From: Desulfobacteraceae bacterium
GTDB lineage: Bacteria; Desulfobacterota; DSM-4660; Desulfatiglandales; B25-G16
Direction of reading: 5' to 3'
Assembly (NCBI GenBank): GCA_030615565.1
Contig: JAUWZC010000081.1
Span: 1-9,434, forward strand
Length of the DNA: 9,434 bases
Positions 6,603 through 9,434 of this stretch are shown here, piece by piece; the first letter of the stretch is position 1; each line of letters opens with the position of its first letter. Under the pieces are notes generated by a model, which worked only from the letters and a program-made list of their open reading frames with translations, searched no databases and was not told where the DNA came from. Both the position numbers and the translations under genes were made by a program.

Positions 6603-6710
6603 TGATAACTTCGTAAAAAGTCGCTTCGCGTCTTTTTACTCTGCGGAGGATGGCTATGTCAGGGGCTTAATCGCCCTCAGCCTGTTAACGGACTTTTGAC
6701 GAGTCCATCA
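6603..6710. mobile_element. MITE-like inverted-repeat element (108 bp)
   Basis: The left end TGATAACTTCGTAAAAAGTC (6603-6622) pairs with the right end GACTTTTGACGAGTCCATCA (6691-6710): 15 of 20 positions match as an inverted repeat. A second near-perfect stem lies inside (AAAAAGTCGC, TTC, GCGTCTTTTT, 6615-6637), and a third around AGGGGC/GCCCT at 6661-6676. AATTTT flanks both sides and may be a target duplication. The element has no gene. It is similar to short hairpin elements that I recall as abundant between genes in Desulfobacterota genomes, but the family name is unknown to me. It sits just upstream of the antitoxin promoter region. Confidence 0.55.
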
Positions 6711-6755
6711 ATTTTTATATCATAAAAAAAAGGGCAGAGAAACATCTTTATTTAT

Positions 6756-6779
6756 CCAATACCCAATACCCAGCATACC
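6756..6779. repeat. ACCCAATACCC-type short repeat
   Basis: CCAATACCC occurs twice in tandem followed by CAGCATACC. It is the opposite-orientation relative of the ATTGGGTATTGGG motif at 5894-5917. Confidence 0.5.
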
Positions 6780-6791
6780 ACCCCGATCGCT

Positions 6792-6831
6792 ATCAGGAAA
6801 AACCTGATTAAAATTTAGGGGTTTTCCTGAT
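6792..6831. promoter_or_regulatory. ATCAGG/CCTGAT dyad cluster, candidate operator
   Basis: ATCAGG-AAAAA-CCTGAT (6792-6808) is a perfect dyad. A further CCTGATT at 6826-6832 repeats the right half-site 23 bp later, and ATCAGGAAAA (6792-6801) pairs exactly with TTTTCCTGAT (6822-6831). A looser relative, ATCAGG to TCTGAT, lies at 7068-7088. The region lies about 350 bp upstream of the gene at 7179. It may be a regulator binding site or a hairpin; no -35/-10 pair is evident next to it. Confidence 0.4.
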
Positions 6832-7116
6832 TTCGAATTTGCACTTCATTTAATTCTCAATAATATAAGGCAGTTAGGTACCCCCACCACACATGTCAAC
6901 CCTTTTACATAACGCATTGTATTTTCAAGGAATTCCCCATGTAAAATCAGAACTCTCCCGATAGACAACATCCGTTTTAGATAGCTATTATACTTCTAAC
7001 ATTATTTCACCCAATCTATCCTAACATTGCTTTTTTGATTTCAACGCCAGATCAGAAACTACAGTTCATCAGGAAATAAGAATCTGATTATGAACATTGA
7101 AAGTATTTTTCAATAT

Positions 7117-7163
7117 ATTCAATCGTCAATATTCAATCATAATAATACCCATTACCCAGTACC
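7117..7163. repeat. 14-bp period ATTCAATC repeat and AATACCC repeat before the receiver gene
   Basis: ATTCAATC occurs at 7117-7124 and 7131-7138 (period 14). It is followed by AATACCCATTACCCAGTACC at 7144-7163, a third copy of the ACCC-type family. The repeat ends five bases before the ribosome binding site of the gene at 7179. Confidence 0.5.
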
Positions 7164-7178
7164 AAAACGGAGTTTTCT

Positions 7179-7598
7179 ATGAACGAAAAGATATTAATCA
7201 TCGACCATGAACCGGATATCTTGAGGACCCTTGAGGCTGTCTTATCAAAAGAAGGGTATCAGGTCAGGAGTGCTTCTGGGAGGGAGGAGGCCATTGGTCT
7301 TTTTAAATCCGAACCCTTTGACCTGGTTATCATGGATATCAGGATACCTGGGACGGATGGGCTGGAGCTCATGAAGGAGGTCAAAAAATTGGGTGATGAC
7401 ATGGAGGTTATCGTTCTTACCGGTTCAGCGAGCATTGAAAATGCTGTGAAGGCATTGAGACATGATGGAGCCTTTGATTTCCTTACCAAGCCCCTTGAAA
7501 ACGTGGATCAACTTATTAACAGCGTAGAAAAGGCCTTGCAGAAACACAGATTGCACAAAAAAAGGAATATCTTTCAGGAGGCTAAAGCAGGTCAATGA
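7179..7598 (+). CDS. Single-domain response regulator (REC only, 139 aa), probably truncated by frameshift
   Basis: A complete receiver domain: ILIIDHEPDILRTLEAVL at the N-terminus, phospho-acceptor Asp53 (FDLVIMDIRIPGTDG), Thr81 (VIVLTGSAS) and Lys104 (FDFLTKPL). The acidic pocket is D9-H10-E11, so the usual second Asp is His; Glu11 could still help bind Mg2+. The start ATG at 7179 has CGGAG at 7168-7172, six bases upstream. After the last receiver helix the protein ends KRNIFQEAKAGQ, but another frame continues with a convincing coiled-coil sequence (7576-7647). This suggests that the ancestor was longer, with a linker toward an output domain, and that a frameshift cut it down. As it stands it may still work as a phosphate sink or a diffusible receiver, like CheY-type proteins. 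No DNA-binding or enzymatic domain is present. Confidence 0.85.
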   Translation: MNEKILIIDHEPDILRTLEAVLSKEGYQVRSASGREEAIGLFKSEPFDLVIMDIRIPGTDGLELMKEVKKLGDDMEVIVLTGSASIENAVKALRHDGAFDFLTKPLENVDQLINSVEKALQKHRLHKKRNIFQEAKAGQ

Positions 7599-7647
7599 GG
7601 AACTGAATATCGTGGTAAACAGCTTCCCGCCGAACTGGTCAAAGTGA
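7576..7647 (+). pseudogene. Out-of-frame continuation of the receiver gene (coiled-coil linker)
   Basis: In a different frame from the receiver gene, this stretch encodes RRLKQVNEELNIVVNSFPPN and stops at 7645-7647. The LKQVNEELN segment is typical of coiled-coil linkers that follow receiver or PAS domains. It overlaps the last codons of the receiver frame, which fits an insertion or deletion near the A-run at 7557-7563 or just after it. The downstream output domain is missing. Confidence 0.5.
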
Positions 7648-7677
7648 AACGATCTATTTGCTCTCTGAGGTCACTGA

Positions 7678-7779
7678 GCGCAAAAATGCATGAAAGCAGG
7701 GGCGGATTACTTTTTTGATAAATCAACCGAGTTTGAGAAAGTCACGGAGGTGTTAAAAAAGTTAATTCTATCAAGATGA
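7678..7779 (+). pseudogene. C-terminal fragment of a second receiver-domain gene
   Basis: After a TGA at 7675-7677 the frame reads AQKCMKAGADYFFDKSTEFE then KVTEVLKKLILSR and stops at 7777-7779. GADYFFDKS with a following amphipathic helix is the end of a receiver domain, with Lys in the conserved position. The gene at 7179 already has its own end of receiver domain, so this is the remnant of another regulator. Its first two thirds, including the phospho-acceptor, are missing. The ATG at 7690 could start only a 29-residue peptide. Confidence 0.65.
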
Positions 7780-7790
7780 GCTTTTTAAAG

Positions 7791-7834
7791 AATATGCACA
7801 TAATATTGTGCATATTTGCACATATTCATGTGCA
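7791..7834. promoter_or_regulatory. Tandem TGCACA/TGTGCA dyads, candidate enhancer (NtrC-like) sites
   Basis: Four half-sites stand at 7795-7800, 7807-7812, 7817-7822 and 7829-7834, alternating in direction. They form two dyads TGCACA-N6-TGTGCA with a 22-bp period, close to two helical turns. The first dyad has perfect 10-base arms (7791-7800 with 7807-7816). The known NtrC consensus is TGCAC-N7-GTGCA; here the spacer is eight, so another regulator is equally possible. They sit about 200 bp upstream of a near-consensus sigma-54 promoter, a usual distance for upstream activator sites. Confidence 0.5.
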
Positions 7835-8138
7835 TACTAAAAATTTGTTTCTTTTATTTAAAGTTAAGAATTTACATGAAATCTTTCTGTAAGCTTGTTG
7901 TTTCTTCGCACTATATTCTAATGTAATGCCCATAGAATAAGGCTTTTAGCATATGATGAAAAAGAAAGATAAAAAGATAATCTGACATTTAAGGGTGTAT
8001 TTTTTAAGATCAGTCGAACTAACCACGATTTGGCACGTATTTTGAGAGAATCAGATTATAAGAGAGTAAAATCAGCATAATCCAAGACTCCCATAATGAA
8101 TAATAAGCTTAAAAATTAACAAACACGCAAGGAGTAAT
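7835..8138. other. Intergenic region leading to the PAS-gene promoter
   Basis: About 300 bp of AT-rich DNA without a gene. Apart from the candidate sigma-54 promoter at 8030-8046, I see no feature in it that I can support. Confidence 0.5.
8030..8046 (+). promoter_or_regulatory. Candidate sigma-54 (-24/-12) promoter
   Basis: TTGGCACG-TATT-TTGAG matches the sigma-54 consensus YTGGCACG-N4-TTGCW except that the -12 GC is GA. GG at 8032-8033 and G at 8044 have the required spacing. It points toward the leader peptide and PAS gene that begin about 95 to 130 bp downstream. Such promoters need an activator bound upstream, and the dyads at 7791-7834 are suitable candidates. Confidence 0.45.
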
Positions 8139-8183
8139 ATGAAATCACCTCCTCTTTTATTAGGGAAACAAGATGAAAGATAG
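8139..8183 (+). CDS. Possible 14-residue leader peptide
   Basis: An ATG at 8139 follows AAGGAG (8128-8133) by five bases, the best ribosome binding site in this part of the window, yet the frame encodes only MKSPPLLLGKQDER before TAG. It overlaps the start of the PAS gene (ATG 8173), whose own ribosome binding site is poor. Ribosomes ending here could restart at 8173, so the peptide may serve translational coupling. It could also be an accident of decay in this damaged gene. Confidence 0.35.
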   Translation: MKSPPLLLGKQDER

Positions 8184-8682
8184 AGACAAGACAAAAGAGC
8201 AACTGATAAATGAACTGGTAGAATAACGCCAACGAGTTGCTGAAATGGAAGTGCGGGAAACCAAGCGCAAAAAAGCGGAAGATAAAATCAGCAAGCTTAT
8301 CCGCCCTGGCGAACCTAGTCCCAGGACTCCTTTGCTTGTGGTAGCAGATACTCGTGGCGTCATTGTTTATATTAACCCCAAGTTCATACACGTAACTGGA
8401 TATACCCTTGAAGAAATTGTAGGGACGAACTTGGAAGACCTATGCGGACAATCCACTGATGGACGAAAAGGAATGTGGGATACTATAAAGGCTGGCGGTG
8501 AATGGCAAGGTGAATTTCAAAACAAGAAAAAGAGTGGCGAAAATTATTGGGAGTTCGCTCAGATTTTCCCTGTTACAAACAACGATGGCGTTACCACTTA
8601 TTTTGTTAAGCTAGCCGATGATATTACCGCACTTAAGGAAGATGGATCCTGGATGCTTGATGCTGGTCGGAGCGAAGCGTAG
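8173..8682 (+). pseudogene. PAS-domain signalling gene with in-frame stop, truncated at its 3' end
   Basis: From ATG 8173 the protein begins MKDRDKTKEQLINELVE, then meets TAA at 8224-8226 and continues in the same frame with RQRVAEMEVRETKRKKAEDK, the normal coiled-coil beginning of PAS sensor proteins. Reading on without a stop, a PAS domain follows (PLLVVADTRGVIVYINPKF, HVTGYTLEEIVG, about 8325-8640) and ends with YFVKLADDITALKE. The last residues (DGSWMLDAGRSEA) come from the repeat array that replaced the rest. Kinase, GGDEF or other output domains are therefore lost. An ATG at 8245 could allow restart after the stop and yield a 145-residue PAS-only protein, but it has no good ribosome binding site. 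I judge the gene dead or at best a bare PAS domain. Confidence 0.75.
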
Positions 8683-8950
8683 ATCCCGCAGAAGGCGGGA
8701 ATGCTTGATGCTGGATCTGTCAATTGCGGATTTTGCCCGCCCGCCTCGCCTGAGCGCCCGTCCGCCTTGGCTGAAGCCTCGCGATGCCGGGCAGGGATTG
8801 CGGAATGGCGATTGAGGAATGAACTGAGTGCGGATTTCGGATTGCAGAATGGGGAATATTTGAAAGTGGATTGCGGAATGCAGAATGTGGAGTTGGAATA
8901 TCTCCAATCTGCAATCTGCAATCAAAATGAATCTAAAATCCAAAATCTGA
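8651..8950. repeat. Degenerate repeat array (GATGCTTGATGCTGG and GGATTGCGG types) with hairpins
   Basis: ATGCTTGATGCTGG occurs at 8653-8666 and 8701-8714, bracketing a small stem TCCCGC-AGAAG-GCGGGA (8684-8700). A GC-rich block (8732-8795) then stands out strongly from the AT-rich surroundings. From 8796 to 8950 come degenerate units such as GGATTGCGGAATG, CGGATTTCGGATTGCAG and TCTGCAATCTGCAATC. The last is inverted: 8869-8888 pairs with 8904-8923 at 16 of 20 positions, around a loop holding GGAATATCTCC. No spacers of constant length exist, so it is not a CRISPR array. Open frames across it are repeat translations, not genes. Confidence 0.75.
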
Positions 8951-8958
8951 AATACCGT

Positions 8959-9123
8959 GTGTTGATGCTGGATCAAACCATATTAATGTCTCTGGAAGAT
9001 GAAGCGAGGTGGGCAATGAGGGAGGGGTTGACAGACAAGAAAGAGATCCCTAATTATCTGGATTTCATCTATGTGGATGCATTAGAACAGGTAAAACCAG
9101 AGACGGTAACGATAATACGATAA
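8959..9123 (+). pseudogene. C-terminal remnant of an ABC-type substrate-binding protein gene
   Basis: The frame leaving the repeat array encodes VLMLDQTILMSLEDEARWAM, REGLTDKKEIPNYLDFIYVD and ALEQVKPETVTIIR, then stops at 9121-9123. From memory, this is how NMT1/THI5-like substrate-binding proteins of Desulfobacterota end (EARWA, LTDK, PNYL, VKPEAVTIIR). The first 80 to 85 percent of the gene, including the ligand-binding lobes, is missing. The next gene, 27 bp downstream, begins like the same class of protein, so the two were probably tandem paralogues. The family call rests on recalled sequence similarity and needs a search. Confidence 0.55.
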
Positions 9124-9149
9124 GTACAGAAAAATTAAGGATGGAAAAA

Positions 9150-9434
9150 ATGCAAAACAAAAAAATCAGAACATGGATATGGATCCCGGTAGTTGTTATA
9201 ATTTTGGCAGTTGGTGGTTATTTCTGGTTGAGTCAAAAAAAGCCTGAAAAATATACCGGGCCTGTTGAAAAAATCACCTTAGCTGCATATGCTGGAGAGA
9301 CTGGAGCCCTTGTTTATGTTGCTGAAGATCAGGGATTTTTTGAAGAAAATGGTTTAGAGGTGACAATAAAAGATTACGAATCAGGTAAGGCTGCTGCTGA
9401 TGCCCTTATAGTTGGAGAAGCCGATATTTGCACC
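9150..9434 (+). CDS. ABC transporter substrate-binding protein, NMT1/THI5-like, 5' part only
   Basis: The gene runs off the right edge after 95 codons. An N-terminal membrane anchor or uncleaved signal sequence lies at about residues 9-27 (WIWIPVVVIILAVGGYFWL) after a basic start. The mature part begins a periplasmic binding fold: EKITLAAYAGETGALVYVAE, then DQGFFEENGLEVTIKDYES and GKAAADALIVGEADICT. This beta-alpha pattern, with GFFEENGLEV and the GEADI step, is characteristic of SsuA/NMT1-type solute-binding proteins for sulfonates, nitrate-like ions or pyrimidines; the substrate is not readable. I prefer ATG 9150 since AAGGA (9137-9141) lies eight bases upstream; ATG 9141 is in frame but overlaps that site. 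No lipobox cysteine is visible, so membrane anchoring rather than lipidation is likely. Transporter partners would lie outside the window. Confidence 0.85.
   Translation, partial: MQNKKIRTWIWIPVVVIILAVGGYFWLSQKKPEKYTGPVEKITLAAYAGETGALVYVAEDQGFFEENGLEVTIKDYESGKAAADALIVGEADICT

Larger units (their letters stand above)
6711..7178. other. Intergenic region between the toxin-antitoxin operon and the receiver-only gene
   Basis: About 470 bp without a credible gene on either strand. It contains the short repeats and ATCAGG dyads listed separately. The remainder, about 6840-7050, is AT-rich and I see nothing further in it that I can support. Confidence 0.5.

Noticed and set aside
6499..6699. Plus-strand open frame of 66 codons
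   Set aside because: It is antisense to the antitoxin and then runs into the inverted-repeat element; no ribosome binding site.
8720..8950. CRISPR array
   Set aside because: Repeat units vary in length and sequence, occur in both directions and have no constant-length spacers.
8598..8976. Minus-strand open frames of 64 to 121 codons across the repeat array
   Set aside because: Their composition (SAFRNP, IPHSAIRNP repeats) comes from the degenerate GGATTGCGG units; no domain or ribosome binding site.

Overview
The window looks like an accessory, signalling-rich stretch of an AT-leaning bacterial chromosome, most plausibly a Desulfobacterota (former Deltaproteobacteria) member. The clues are the kinase N-terminus starting MAKKPTYEELE, the stacked PAS domains, the NMT1/THI5-like substrate-binding lipoprotein or anchored-protein fragments, and the degenerate GGATTGCGG-type intergenic repeats. 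This placement is from memory of such genomes, not from any search.

Layout. 1-1393: one small unrecognised gene with a very strong ribosome binding site (29-313), then mostly non-coding DNA holding the 3' part of a DUF3795-type cysteine-rich gene (743-1009) and a possible second gene remnant (about 1272-1409). 1409-5890: a soluble GAF-PAS-PAS-PAS histidine kinase of the HisKA_3 class and its likely partner, a NarL/FixJ-type response regulator at 5237-5890. The two are separated by about 480 bp of repeats and by an overlapping small-protein/nucleotidyltransferase pair (4424-5093) that resembles a toxin-antitoxin module. Two G+C-rich hairpins with a compensated stem base pair precede the regulator. 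6018-6570, minus strand: a PemK/MazF-type toxin with a DUF2281-like antitoxin. 6603-6710: a MITE-like inverted-repeat element. 6720-7178: intergenic DNA with ATCAGG dyads and short repeats.

7179-7779: a single-domain response regulator whose original continuation is out of frame, followed by a fragment of a second receiver domain. 7791-7834 has two tandem TGCACA/TGTGCA dyads, and about 200 bp downstream a near-consensus sigma-54 promoter (8030-8046). Together they look like an enhancer-dependent control region for the next unit. That unit is damaged: a PAS gene with an in-frame TAA (8173-8682) runs into a repeat array (8651-8950), which runs into the last ~55 codons of a substrate-binding-protein gene (8959-9123). 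An intact start of another gene of apparently the same family begins at 9150 and leaves the window.

How it fits together. The intact functional units are the kinase/regulator pair (sensing unknown soluble signals and controlling unknown targets), the two small addiction-like modules, a receiver-only protein and the start of an ABC-type substrate-binding protein. The rest records gene decay and repeat spread. No CRISPR array, rRNA, tRNA, integrase or complete insertion sequence was seen. The most interesting points are the candidate enhancer/sigma-54 arrangement, the module sitting between kinase and regulator, and the covarying hairpins.
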